In this document: positions 1 to 8,109 of the stretch, piece after piece
Layout: each line of letters begins with the position of its first letter
How positions within the stretch are numbered: the stretch's first letter is position 1
DNA from: MGOM01 sp035455265
Lineage (GTDB): Bacteria > Chloroflexota > Anaerolineae > Anaerolineales > E44-bin32
Reading direction: 5' to 3'
Length of the DNA: 19,952 nucleotides
NCBI GenBank assembly: GCA_035455265.1
Contig: DATIFK010000065.1
Coordinates: 1 to 19,952 of the forward strand
Position numbers and translations under genes: made by a program
Notes under the pieces: model-generated
Seen by the model: only the letters and a program-made list of their open reading frames with translations
Told to the model about the DNA's origin: nothing
The model's database searches: none

Positions 1-1076
1 TGACCCCGATCTACCAGACCTCCACCTACAGGCAAGCGGCGGTTGGACAATCCACGGGCTACGAATACTCGAGGACCGCCAACCCTACCCGAACCGCGCT
101 CGAAAGTTGCTTGGCCGACCTCGAAGGCGGCGCTCGCGGCCTGGCCTTCGCATCCGGTATGGCGGCGCTCGACGCCGTCTTCCATCTCCTGTCACCCGGC
201 GACCACGTCCTGGCAGTGAGCGACCTGTACGGCGGCACCTACCGCCTGCTCGAGCGCGTGTATGGTCCTCTCGGCATCGAAACAAGCTACTTCCCAGCAG
301 CCGACCCCTCGACCTTTACCACCAGCCTGCGACCGGCAACCCGGCTTGTCTTGCTGGAGAGTCCCACCAACCCATTGCTTCACGTCGTCGACCTGGAGCA
401 GACCGCCGCGGCCGCGCACCGTCATGCGTCGCGCCCGTGGGTGTGCGTCGACAACACCTTCGCCACCCCGTACCTGCAGCGTCCCATCGAGCTTGGCGCC
501 GACCTCGTCATCCACTCCACCACCAAGTATCTGGGCGGTCACTCGGACGTTGTCGGCGGCGCCATCGTCGTCCGCGAGGCCGCTCTGGGTGAACGCCTGG
601 CCTTCCTGCAGAACGCCGTGGGCGCCATTCCCGGCCCACTCGACGCTTTCTTGACCTTGCGGGGGATCAAGACCCTGGCGGTGCGCATGGACCGCCACGG
701 CGAGAACGCCCAGGCCGTCGCGGAGTTCCTGGCGGGCCAGCCGGCAATCGCCGAGACACTCTACCCGGGTCTACCTTCCCACCCGCAGCACGATCTCGCT
801 CGCAGGCAGATGAAGAACCCCGGGGGAATGGTGTCTTTCCGGATGAAAGGGGGAGCCGAGGCCGCCCGCCGAGTCGCTGAAGCGACGCGCCTATTCACTC
901 TCGCCGAGTCCCTCGGCGGCGTCGAGTCGCTCATCGAGGTGCCTGCCGCGATGACTCACCTGTCCACCGCCGGCTCACCACTGAGCGTCGATCCCGGGCT
1001 GATTCGCCTCTCGGTAGGTATCGAATCGGCCAGCGACTTGATCGATGACCTCAGACAGGCGTTGCGCCAGGCCTGA
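1..1076 (+). CDS. Cystathionine gamma-synthase/gamma-lyase family PLP enzyme (5' truncated)
   Basis: The reading frame is open from base 3, so the true start lies left of the window; 357 residues are visible and perhaps 25-40 are missing. This is a fold-type I PLP enzyme of transsulfuration. The Y-S-R motif at visible residues 22-24 binds the PLP phosphate of the neighbouring subunit, and HSTTKYLGGHSD holds the Schiff-base lysine. Near the C-terminus SLGGVESLIE carries glutamate where cystathionine beta-lyases have tyrosine, followed by the family ending PAAMTH and GLIRLSVGIES. This favours gamma-synthase or gamma-lyase (possibly methionine gamma-lyase) over beta-lyase, but these cannot be told apart by eye. 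It converges with the CBS/ParB-like operon, leaving 13 bp between stop codons. With CBS it would complete homocysteine-to-cysteine transsulfuration, or it could make cystathionine from an activated homoserine. Confidence 0.93.
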   Translation, partial: TPIYQTSTYRQAAVGQSTGYEYSRTANPTRTALESCLADLEGGARGLAFASGMAALDAVFHLLSPGDHVLAVSDLYGGTYRLLERVYGPLGIETSYFPAADPSTFTTSLRPATRLVLLESPTNPLLHVVDLEQTAAAAHRHASRPWVCVDNTFATPYLQRPIELGADLVIHSTTKYLGGHSDVVGGAIVVREAALGERLAFLQNAVGAIPGPLDAFLTLRGIKTLAVRMDRHGENAQAVAEFLAGQPAIAETLYPGLPSHPQHDLARRQMKNPGGMVSFRMKGGAEAARRVAEATRLFTLAESLGGVESLIEVPAAMTHLSTAGSPLSVDPGLIRLSVGIESASDLIDDLRQALRQA

Positions 1077-1089
1077 ATCCCGCCGCCAG

Positions 1090-1929
1090 CTACTCGTCAA
1101 ACAGGAACGTCGCCTCCGCGTAGTAGCGGACCCGGCGCTGCTCGACTCGCTCTCGGACCCAGGCCTCCAGCTCGCGCTGCTTGGCGTCCGGATCCACCTG
1201 CGCCTCCAGCCGTTCCAGTGGATAGTTCAGCCGCAGCGCCCGCGGTGAAACGATGAAACGCGTCAACCCGGAGGGAAGCAGCCGTCCCTGGGCCGCCGCG
1301 GCCACAACGTCCTCGACTTCGAATCCCTGGAACACAAAAAGCCCGCCAAACGCCGGGAAGACCCCGTTCAGCTCCCGGGCGGATCTGGCCCGCGAGCGCT
1401 CGACGCGTCCACGCTCCAGGTACGAAGCCACCAAACGGTGCAGGTTGTTCAGGCGCACGTCGAGCGGTTCCGTCTCACACACGACCTCGAAGACATCGTC
1501 GATCGTCGCAAGATAGGCCAGTGTTCCGCCGGCGCTCAGGGCGTACGCGGCGCGTTCGCCGTCCGATGGCACCAGGGCCAACTCGGGATTCTCCTCGAGC
1601 CGGCTGCGCAACTCTCCAGGCGCCACGTCCAACACAACATGGTTCCACGTTTCGACTTGGACTCGGCTGTCATCGGGATGGACGACCTGGGCCACCACGT
1701 CGCGCAGACCCAGACGCCGGAACGCCGACGTTCGGTTGGCGCCGTCGAGAACCACATAGCGCTCCGGCTTGGTCCCCAGTGGAAGGACGACCGGGGGGTT
1801 CCGGAGCACACCGTCGGCGCGCAGCGCCTGTGCCAGCGGTCCAGTCCGCCGCTCATCGGCATGTTCGTGCGGGCGGAGAGCATCCGCCGGCACGATGCGC
1901 AGCTCCGGCAGATCCGGGAGGCCCTTCAT
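1090..1929 (-). CDS. ParB/Srx-fold protein, candidate free-serine kinase (SerK/SbnI-like)
   Basis: The protein has 279 residues. The N-terminal ~110 residues look like the ParB/sulfiredoxin fold: an HE pair at 21-22, then a segment ending GVLRNPPVV, then VLDGANRTSAFRRLG with the D-G-x-x-R signature at 62-66. The C-terminal ~170 residues are unassigned. There is no helix-turn-helix of a chromosome-partitioning ParB and no parA neighbour. Known members of this fold with similar size include archaeal SerK and staphylococcal SbnI, which phosphorylate free L-serine to O-phosphoserine; SbnI sits beside a PLP synthase. Here the start ATG overlaps the stop of a cystathionine beta-synthase (ATGA at 1926-1929), so the two are probably translationally coupled. 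The kinase role is inferred from fold motif, size and neighbour; a DNA-binding or nuclease role is the alternative. The start is fixed by the overlap. Confidence 0.72.
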   Translation of the reverse strand: MKGLPDLPELRIVPADALRPHEHADERRTGPLAQALRADGVLRNPPVVLPLGTKPERYVVLDGANRTSAFRRLGLRDVVAQVVHPDDSRVQVETWNHVVLDVAPGELRSRLEENPELALVPSDGERAAYALSAGGTLAYLATIDDVFEVVCETEPLDVRLNNLHRLVASYLERGRVERSRARSARELNGVFPAFGGLFVFQGFEVEDVVAAAAQGRLLPSGLTRFIVSPRALRLNYPLERLEAQVDPDAKQRELEAWVRERVEQRRVRYYAEATFLFDE

Positions 1930-3347
1930 GCCCCGTCGGAAGCCAGGTACTCCAGGGCGTCGATCATCGTCAGGATCCCGACCGGTCGCCGGGCGTCGTC
2001 CAGCAGGACGATGACCTTCGACGTCAGAACCTCGGGGAGGACTTCCTCGAACGGGGCATCCGCCGGCGCGGCGCGCACCTCGTCGTCCACGATCGCCTCG
2101 ATCGGGAGTCGCGCGGCAGACTCCCCACCGGAAGATAGCAGGTGTCGCAGCAAGTCCACCTCGGACACAAGTCCGATGAGGCCGCCGCTCGAATCGACAA
2201 CCGGCAGCTGCGAAACCGCGTGCTGGCGCATTCGCCCAATGACATCTCCGACGACGTCGTCGGGCGAAGCCGTGATCAGGCTGGGCAATCCGCGAGCGCG
2301 CATGACCTGGAGCGCGCTGGCTTTGCGTCGGTCGGTTTCGAGGAAGCCATGCTCCCGCATCCAGTCGTCGTCGAAGACCTTCGAAAGGTAGCGTGATCCG
2401 GAGTCGGGAAGCAGGACGACGACCAGACGGTCGGGCTCCAGACCCCGGGCATAGGCCACCGCCCCGGCCAGTGCCGCACCCGACGAGCCGCCGCAGAAGA
2501 TGCCTTCCTCTCGGACCAGCCGCCGCGTCCATAGGAAACTCTGCGCGTCGTCCACGACCACGACCTCATCGACGAGGCTAAGGTCGAGGGTTGAGGGAAT
2601 GAAATCCTCGCCGATGCCCTCCACTTTGTATGGGAAGGCCTCCAAGCCGGCGGGCGATCCTCCCCGCTTCCAGGCCTCGGCCAGGATCGAGCCGACCGGA
2701 TCGACACCGACGATGCGAACCTGGTGTCCCTGATCCTTCATCCAACGGGCGATGCCGCTGATCGTGCCCCCCGTGCCCATGGCCACGACGATGTCGGTGA
2801 CCCGGCCCTCCGTCTGCTGCCAGATCTCGGGGGCGGTCGTGCGGTAGTGGGCGGCCGGATTCTCGGGGTTGTGGTACTGGTTGGCTAGGACGGCGTTCGG
2901 GGTCTCTGCGACGACGCGTCGCGCCACGGAGTAGTACGAGCGTGGGTCGTCCGGGGCCACAGCCGTCGGAGTGATGATGACCCGCGCGCCAAAGGCGCGC
3001 AGCAAACGCACCTTCTCCAGGCTCATCTTGTCCGGCATGACAAAGATGGCCTGGTACCCTTTGACCGCGCAGGCGATCGCCAGGCCTACCCCGGTGTTGC
3101 CCGAGGTCGCCTCGACGACTGTCCCACCGGGACGCAATTGGCCTTCGCGTTCGTAGGCTTCAAGGATGGGATGTCCGATGCGGTCCTTGACCGATCCGCC
3201 GGGGTTGAACAGTTCCAATTTGGCGTACAGCGGGCAGGGGAGTCCGCGGGCGACCTTGTTCAGACGGACAAGCGGGGTTCGACCGACAGCCTCGAGGATG
3301 TCACCATAGACGCGACGTTCGTCGGACCGCGCCAGCCCCTCACCCAT
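1926..3347 (-). CDS. cbs: Cystathionine beta-synthase with C-terminal CBS-domain pair
   Basis: The protein has 473 residues. It condenses serine (or an activated serine) with homocysteine to cystathionine, or makes cysteine with sulfide. The fold-type II PLP domain spans about residues 13-330: NPGGSVKDR with Schiff-base Lys54, TSGNTG at 81-86, the phosphate loop GTGGT at 191-195, VEGIGEDFIP at 242-251 (very like human CBS), CGGSSG at 285-290 and PDS at 314-316. Two CBS motifs follow at about 357-405 and 415-470; in related enzymes these bind adenosyl ligands and regulate activity. There is no N-terminal heme-binding region like that of human CBS. The ATG at 3347 was chosen because GGAG lies 11 nt upstream and homology begins at residue 13. 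It is the first gene of an operon with the ParB-like protein and diverges from the esterase. A cysteine synthase specificity is possible. Confidence 0.93.
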   Translation of the reverse strand: MGEGLARSDERRVYGDILEAVGRTPLVRLNKVARGLPCPLYAKLELFNPGGSVKDRIGHPILEAYEREGQLRPGGTVVEATSGNTGVGLAIACAVKGYQAIFVMPDKMSLEKVRLLRAFGARVIITPTAVAPDDPRSYYSVARRVVAETPNAVLANQYHNPENPAAHYRTTAPEIWQQTEGRVTDIVVAMGTGGTISGIARWMKDQGHQVRIVGVDPVGSILAEAWKRGGSPAGLEAFPYKVEGIGEDFIPSTLDLSLVDEVVVVDDAQSFLWTRRLVREEGIFCGGSSGAALAGAVAYARGLEPDRLVVVLLPDSGSRYLSKVFDDDWMREHGFLETDRRKASALQVMRARGLPSLITASPDDVVGDVIGRMRQHAVSQLPVVDSSGGLIGLVSEVDLLRHLLSSGGESAARLPIEAIVDDEVRAAPADAPFEEVLPEVLTSKVIVLLDDARRPVGILTMIDALEYLASDGA

Positions 3348-3443
3348 TTCCCACTCTCCGGCGACGAGGCTACCATAGAATCCCTCGCCCCTCCATCGCG
3401 GCCGCGCTGTCTCGGGCTCGGACGATATAATCCGACTGCCAAC
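3348..3443. promoter_or_regulatory. Divergent promoter region, cbs operon / esterase operon
   Basis: This 96-bp spacer separates two divergent starts. On the plus strand a perfect TATAAT is at 3426-3431, only 12 nt before the GTG of the esterase, so the transcript should have a leader of about 5-6 nt. No convincing -35 hexamer or TGn extension is seen for it. On the minus strand a ribosome-binding site (GGAGAG) precedes the cbs ATG, but I cannot name a good -10; TATGGT at complement(3370-3375) is only a weak candidate. Confidence 0.55.
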
Positions 3444-4442
3444 GTGCCCGCTTCCAGGATCGACTCCTTCGAATTCCCCTGCCGGGCCCTTGCCGGCAAC
3501 GCCCTCGGCGATCCCACCACGCGCCGCCTGTGGGTCTACTTGCCTGCCGGCTACGACGATGGACGAGGGCGCTTCCCTGTCGCGTACCTTCTGGCGGGTT
3601 TCAGCAAGACCGGCGTGAGCTTCCTGCAGTTCGATGCCTGGGAGGAGAACCTCCAGCAGCGAATGGACCGCCTGCTGGCGGAGGGACGTATCCGGCCCAT
3701 GGTCGTGGTCTTGCCGGACGCCTACACCCGCCTGGGAGGATCCCAGTACCTCAATTCGGGGGCGACCGGCCAATACCAGGACTATCTCCTCGAGATCGTT
3801 CGCTGGGCCGATGACAACCTGCGCACGATCCCCCATCGCTCCGCTCGCGCCATCGTTGGCAAGTCGTCGGGCGGCTTTGGGGCCATCCGTGCCGCCATGG
3901 ACCATCCTTCGGTGTTCGGCCTCGTGGCCGATCATTCCGGCGACAAGTACTTCGAGGCATGCTACGGCCCCACCCTGGCGCGCTTCGCTCGCGCCGCCGC
4001 CCAGGTCGACCTCGAACGCGCCTTTCGAGATCCCGTCGGCGTTCGCCCCCACCATGCGGCTTTCTTTGATGTCATGGAGATCCTGGCGCTCTCCGCCAGC
4101 TACTCTCCCAACCCCAGCTCCCGATTTGGTTTCGATCTCCCCGTAGATTTGGAAACGGGGGAAGTCCTGCATGAGGTCTGGTCTCGCTGGAAGGAACATG
4201 ACCCCATCACACGAGTGGACGCGAGCCCCGATGCCCTGCGCTCGCTCGACCTCGTCTACCTCGACTGCGGCCGCGTGGATGAGTACAACATGCTCGTCGG
4301 CTCTCGGCTGATGCACCGACGGCTGGAGGCCCTCGGCATTCGTCACACCTATGAGGAGTTCGACGACGGCCATTTCCACACGGCCTACCGTTATGATGTC
4401 TCGCTGGCGGCGATCAGCCGTTCCATCGAACACGAATCCTGA
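3444..4442 (+). CDS. Alpha/beta-hydrolase esterase (putative esterase family, D-type)
   Basis: The protein has 332 residues and resembles the putative esterase family (Esterase D / Fes-like). It opens with FPCRALAGNALGDP and RRLWVYLPAGY, typical for these hydrolases. The nucleophile elbow is GKSSGG with Ser141 (from the GTG start). A plausible acid lies in YLDCGRVDEYN and the catalytic histidine in FDDGHFHTAYRY near the C-terminus. No signal peptide is visible, so it is probably cytoplasmic; the substrate is unknown. The frame is open further upstream (ATG at 3138), but that part lies inside the cbs gene and has no family similarity. The GTG at 3444 fits the start of homology and a TATAAT 12 nt before it. 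It is followed after 15 bp by the M20 peptidase, so it leads a three-gene operon. Confidence 0.85.
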   Translation: MPASRIDSFEFPCRALAGNALGDPTTRRLWVYLPAGYDDGRGRFPVAYLLAGFSKTGVSFLQFDAWEENLQQRMDRLLAEGRIRPMVVVLPDAYTRLGGSQYLNSGATGQYQDYLLEIVRWADDNLRTIPHRSARAIVGKSSGGFGAIRAAMDHPSVFGLVADHSGDKYFEACYGPTLARFARAAAQVDLERAFRDPVGVRPHHAAFFDVMEILALSASYSPNPSSRFGFDLPVDLETGEVLHEVWSRWKEHDPITRVDASPDALRSLDLVYLDCGRVDEYNMLVGSRLMHRRLEALGIRHTYEEFDDGHFHTAYRYDVSLAAISRSIEHES

Positions 4443-4457
4443 ATTGGGAAGGAGCCC

Positions 4458-5828
4458 ATGAGCGACTTGAAGCCCGCCCTCGAATACGCCAACAGCCATC
4501 AACCGCAGGCCCTGGAGTCCCTCAAGGAACTGATCCGAATCCCGTCGATTTCGACCCTCCCCGAATCGAAGGCGGACGTGTTGCGCGCGGCGGAATGGAT
4601 TGCTGAACGCCTGCGGTCGCTCGGGATGCAGAACGTCGCCGTTCTACCGACCAAGGGTCATCCGGTCGTCTTCGGGGAAACCAAGCACGTACCCGGACGG
4701 CCGATGGTCCTGGCCTACGGCCACTACGACGTCCAGCCCGTCGATCCGCTGGACCTGTGGAAGACCGATCCGTTCGATCCGGTGCAGCGTGGCGACGATC
4801 TGTTCGGCCGCGGCGCCTCGGACATGAAGGCCCAGCTCATGGCCCTGCTCCAGGCCGTGGAGGCCTGGCAGCATTCCGGCGGTCTCCCCGTCAATCTCCG
4901 ATTCCTGATTGAGGGAGAGGAGGAAGTCGGATCGCCCAACCTGAAAGTGTTTCTCGAAGCCGAACGCGAGCGGTTCCGCTGCGATTTCTGCCTCAACACC
5001 GATTCGTCCATCCTGGCGCCCGACCTCCCTTCCATCACCTACGGCGTCCGCGGCCTGGCCTACTTCGAACTGAGGGTGCAAGGCGCGGCGGGCGACCTCC
5101 ACTCCGGCATGTTCGGCGGCGCCGTGGACAACGCCGCGGTCGCCCTGTGCCAGGCAGTGGCGGGCATGCGCGACGCGCACGGACGAGTGACGCTTCCAGG
5201 TTTCTATGATCACGTTCGCCCGCTGTCGAAGGAAGAGCGTGTAGAGATTGCCGCCCAGCCGCCGGATGACGCCTGGTGGCTGTCCCAGACGGGCGCCCCC
5301 AAGCTCTTCGGCGAGGAGGGCTTCACCCCGAGCGAGCGCGTCGCTGGGCGGCCGACCTTCGATGTCAACGGGCTGCTCTCGGGATTCACCGGCAAAGGCT
5401 CGAAAACGGTCCTGCCCGCTCGCGCCATGGCCAAGATCTCGATGCGATTGGTGCCGGACCAAACGCCTGCCGAAATTCGCGCCTCGATGGAGACGTACCT
5501 GAAAGCGCATATGCCTCCGACGGTGACGTGGGAGCTGGAAGATCTGGCCCATAGCTCTCCGGCGATCGTAGACCGCGACTCGCTTCCGGTCCGGGCCGCC
5601 AGCCAGGCGCTCCAGGATGTGTGGGGAAAGAAGCCCGTGCTCACGCGCACGGGTGGCACGATCCCGATCGTCGGGCTGGTCCAGGATGTCCTCGGCTCCG
5701 ACAGCCTGCTTCTCGGCTTCGGTTTGCCCGACGACAACCTTCACGCGCCCAACGAGAAGATGCATCTGCCCAACTTCTACCGGGGCATCGAGACGTTCAT
5801 TCGTTTCCTCAGCCGAGTCGCAGCGTGA
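4458..5828 (+). CDS. M20 family metallopeptidase (dipeptidase/carnosinase-like)
   Basis: The protein has 456 residues, typical for the larger M20 dipeptidases. Metal and catalytic residues are all present: H-x-D at 89-91 (YGHYDVQP), bridging Asp122 (GRGASDMKA), the catalytic/ligand pair Glu155-Glu156 (EGEEEVGS), Asp182 (LNTDSSI), His214 in DLHSGMFGG of the dimerisation lid, and the final His in LHAPNEKM. It should hydrolyse di- or tripeptides with two zinc or manganese ions in the cytoplasm; no signal peptide is seen. GGAAGGAG lies 6-13 nt before the ATG. The stop overlaps the GTG start of the DUF1385 gene (GTGA at 5825-5828). Exact substrate specificity cannot be read from the sequence; an acetylornithine- or succinyl-diaminopimelate-type role is less likely given the carnosinase-like motifs. 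Confidence 0.93.
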   Translation: MSDLKPALEYANSHQPQALESLKELIRIPSISTLPESKADVLRAAEWIAERLRSLGMQNVAVLPTKGHPVVFGETKHVPGRPMVLAYGHYDVQPVDPLDLWKTDPFDPVQRGDDLFGRGASDMKAQLMALLQAVEAWQHSGGLPVNLRFLIEGEEEVGSPNLKVFLEAERERFRCDFCLNTDSSILAPDLPSITYGVRGLAYFELRVQGAAGDLHSGMFGGAVDNAAVALCQAVAGMRDAHGRVTLPGFYDHVRPLSKEERVEIAAQPPDDAWWLSQTGAPKLFGEEGFTPSERVAGRPTFDVNGLLSGFTGKGSKTVLPARAMAKISMRLVPDQTPAEIRASMETYLKAHMPPTVTWELEDLAHSSPAIVDRDSLPVRAASQALQDVWGKKPVLTRTGGTIPIVGLVQDVLGSDSLLLGFGLPDDNLHAPNEKMHLPNFYRGIETFIRFLSRVAA

Positions 5829-6730
5829 GTCCGGCTGGCGACAGGAGTCCCTCGCCTCAACGCCTGCCCTCCTACGGCGGGCAAGCGGTCATCGAAGGCG
5901 TCATGATGCGCGGGACGCAGGTGTGCGCTACCGCCGTGCGCGCCCCGGACGGGTCCATCGTCGTGGAGACTCGTCCCCTTTCGAGGTTGTATCGCGGCCG
6001 CACCCCGCGCATCCCCTTCGTGCGCGGGCTGCTGGCCCTGGTGGACGCCTTGGTCCTGGGGATGCGCGCCCTGGCGTTCTCCGCCGGCGTCCAGGCCGGC
6101 GAGCCCGTCGGCCAAGGGCCGATCGCCCTCTCGATGGCGGCCTCGCTCGTCGTGGGAGTGGGCATCTTCTTTCTGCTCCCGGCGGCGGCGGGGTATCTGG
6201 CTACACGCACGCTGGCGTGGTCCGACCTGGCATCTAATGTAATCGAGGGGCTGGTGCGCCTGGCCCTTCTGGTTGGATACGTCGGCGCCATCGGTTTGTG
6301 GCCTGAGGTGCGGCGCGTCTATGCCTACCACGGTGCCGAGCACAAGACGATCCACGCCTTCGAAGCCGGCGCGCAGCTCGATCCATCGACCATCGCGGCC
6401 TTTCCTCGCGAACATCCGCGCTGCGGGACGGCCTTCCTGCTGACGGTGGTCGTCATCTCGATCCTGCTGTTCGCGCTCCTGGGCCCGATGCCGCTCCTCC
6501 CGAGGCTGGCGAGCCGCGTCCTGCTCATCCCGGTGGTGGCCTCGCTGGCCTACGAATACATCCGGCTGACGGCGCGCTGGTCCGGGTCCTTCTGGGGAAG
6601 AGTGCTGGCGGCGCCGAACCTGGCGATGCAGCGCCTGACGACCCGCGAACCGACGGCCGACATGGTCGAAGTCGCTGTGTCCGCGTTTGATGCGATGCGT
6701 CGGGGAGAAGCGGGAGAGGTCTCCCGCTAG
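5825..6730 (+). CDS. DUF1385 membrane protein (YqhQ-like)
   Basis: The protein has 301 residues from GTG 5825, which overlaps the preceding stop (GTGA). The family starts with YGGQAVIEGVMMRG, seen here at 17-30, so this upstream GTG is preferred to the internal ATGs. Hydrophobic segments lie at about 101-125, 140-160 and 202-245, giving an integral membrane protein. Conserved polar motifs are YHGAEHKTIHAFE (168-180) and HPRCGT (197-202), which look like a metal or catalytic site facing one side of the membrane. The function of DUF1385 is not established. Here it sits after a peptidase rather than beside prfA/prmC, where it is often found in Firmicutes, so context gives no firm role. It ends 9 bp before the convergent ndh stop. 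Confidence 0.9.
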   Translation: MSPAGDRSPSPQRLPSYGGQAVIEGVMMRGTQVCATAVRAPDGSIVVETRPLSRLYRGRTPRIPFVRGLLALVDALVLGMRALAFSAGVQAGEPVGQGPIALSMAASLVVGVGIFFLLPAAAGYLATRTLAWSDLASNVIEGLVRLALLVGYVGAIGLWPEVRRVYAYHGAEHKTIHAFEAGAQLDPSTIAAFPREHPRCGTAFLLTVVVISILLFALLGPMPLLPRLASRVLLIPVVASLAYEYIRLTARWSGSFWGRVLAAPNLAMQRLTTREPTADMVEVAVSAFDAMRRGEAGEVSR

Positions 6731-6739
6731 ATGGTTGGA

Positions 6740-8014
6740 TCAGCGCCGACCGGCCCGCTCGTCGCCCGTCGTCGGCGTGATCAGGCGAACGGCGCGGTCG
6801 TAGAAAAGGTAGTCCCACGCCCAGTTCACCAGCACCAGAAGGCGGTTACGGAACCCGATGAGTTGGATCAGATGGACGACGAGCCAGACGATCCAGGCAG
6901 CGAAGCCGCGGAACTTGAGCCCATACACATACGCGACGGCCGCGTTGCGGCCGATCGTTGCCAGGCCGCCGGGGTCGCGGTAGCGAAACGGCGTCGTCGG
7001 CTGGTCGTCCATCCGGCGGCGGATGTTCTCTGCCGCGGCTTCCGCCATCTGGATCGCCACCGGCGCCATCATTGGAAGAGCGCGGCCGTCGGCCTCGAGG
7101 TAGGCGGCGTCGCCGATGACAAACGCCTCGGCGTGACCCGGCAGGCTCAGGTCTGCCTCGACACGCATTCGCCCTCGAGAACCCTGAGCCGGCCCGAGGT
7201 TGCGCACGAGTTCTACCGCGCGCGCCCCGGCAGCCCAAATCACCGTCGCCGCATCCAATCGCTCGCCTGAGCGCAGAGTGACGTGGTCGGGATCGACGCG
7301 CTCAACCTGCGCGCCATAGCGGACTTCGACACCCTTGTGTTCCAGCGAGCGTTGGGCGTGAGAGGCCAGATCGAGCGGCAACCCCGGCAGCAGACGGTCC
7401 TGCGCCTCCAGGAGCGTCACACGCACGTCTTCCGCCGACAGGCCGCGATAGTCGCGCCGCAGCACCAGCCGCACCAGTTCGGCCAGTGCGCCCGCCATCT
7501 CGACACCAGTGGGTCCGCCGCCGACGATGACAAAGCGCAACCACGCTCGTCGCCGCGCCGGATCTCCATCGGTCATGGCGCGCTCGAAGCAACGCAGCAC
7601 ATGATTGCGAATGGCGATGGCATCTCCCAGGCCCTTCAGCTCCAGCGCGTTGGCCTCGATCGAGGCGTTGCCGAACGTGTCCACTTCCGCGCCGGCTGCC
7701 AGCACCAGGTAGTCGTAGGCGATCGCCATCCCGTCCGCCAGCACGACGCGCCGATCGAGATCGATCCGCTTCACCTCGGCCAGCCGGAACTCCAGATTGG
7801 CCTGGCGGCCCAGGATCGTCCGCACCGGCTTGGCGATTTCCTCAGGCTCCAGACCCGCCGTGGCCACCTGATACAAGAGCGGCTGGAACAAATGGTAGTT
7901 CTGCCGATCCAGCAGGATGACGTGTGCCCGGGTCTCGGCAAGCTTCGTGGCTACACGCAAGCCTGCAAAGCCTGCGCCCACAACGACAACCGTCTTGGGG
8001 GTCTGTGTGTCCAT
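6740..8014 (-). CDS. ndh: Type II NADH:quinone oxidoreductase (NDH-2)
   Basis: The protein has 424 residues. It is a single-subunit, non-proton-pumping flavoenzyme that passes electrons from NADH to quinone at the membrane surface. The FAD dinucleotide fold is VVVVGAGFAG (9-18) and the NADH fold is VIVGGGPTGVEMAG (162-175). The FAD-contacting FVIGDAAY and the quinone-site APVAIQMAEAAAENI are present. The C-terminus has the amphipathic, aromatic-rich stretch FAAWIVWLVVHLIQLIGFRNR, which anchors NDH-2 monotopically. Length and order match the family. The ATG at 8014 is the only start before homology begins and sits 12 nt after an extended -10 (TGGTACAAT), implying a very short leader. It is transcribed alone, divergent from the ttuB-like operon. 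Confidence 0.95.
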   Translation of the reverse strand: MDTQTPKTVVVVGAGFAGLRVATKLAETRAHVILLDRQNYHLFQPLLYQVATAGLEPEEIAKPVRTILGRQANLEFRLAEVKRIDLDRRVVLADGMAIAYDYLVLAAGAEVDTFGNASIEANALELKGLGDAIAIRNHVLRCFERAMTDGDPARRRAWLRFVIVGGGPTGVEMAGALAELVRLVLRRDYRGLSAEDVRVTLLEAQDRLLPGLPLDLASHAQRSLEHKGVEVRYGAQVERVDPDHVTLRSGERLDAATVIWAAGARAVELVRNLGPAQGSRGRMRVEADLSLPGHAEAFVIGDAAYLEADGRALPMMAPVAIQMAEAAAENIRRRMDDQPTTPFRYRDPGGLATIGRNAAVAYVYGLKFRGFAAWIVWLVVHLIQLIGFRNRLLVLVNWAWDYLFYDRAVRLITPTTGDERAGRR

Positions 8015-8026
8015 CGTCTCGGCGTA

Positions 8027-8054
8027 ATTGTACCATTTTTCACCAGAATGTCCA
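8027..8054 (-). promoter_or_regulatory. ndh promoter (extended -10)
   Basis: Read on the minus strand: TGGACA (8054-8049), a 16-nt spacer, then TACAAT (8032-8027) preceded by TGG, an extended -10. The expected start point is near 8020, leaving only about 6 nt before the ATG. Confidence 0.75.
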
Positions 8055-8062
8055 CACTTACG

Positions 8063-8091
8063 TTGACCCCTGCCCTCTCGGTCGGTACAAT
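8063..8091 (+). promoter_or_regulatory. ttuB-like operon promoter
   Basis: TTGACC at 8063-8068 and TACAAT at 8086-8091 are separated by exactly 17 nt, a near-consensus housekeeping promoter. The start point should be near 8098; AGGA at 8098-8101 precedes the ATG at 8110, so the leader is about 12 nt. Confidence 0.82.
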
Positions 8092-8109
8092 GCCTGCAGG
8101 ATTTCCGCG

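Noticed and set aside
1090..1929. Chromosome-partitioning ParB or plasmid maintenance gene
   Set aside because: It lacks the central helix-turn-helix and CTP-binding ParB arrangement, has no parA or parS-like site nearby, and is coupled to a biosynthetic enzyme.
3138..3443. A longer esterase starting at ATG 3138
   Set aside because: The extra 102 residues lie opposite the cbs coding region, show no family similarity and would start before the TATAAT at 3426.
3348..4502. An N-terminal extension of cystathionine beta-synthase up to 4502
   Set aside because: It would run antisense through the whole esterase gene; the ATG at 3347 has a ribosome-binding site and fits the family length.
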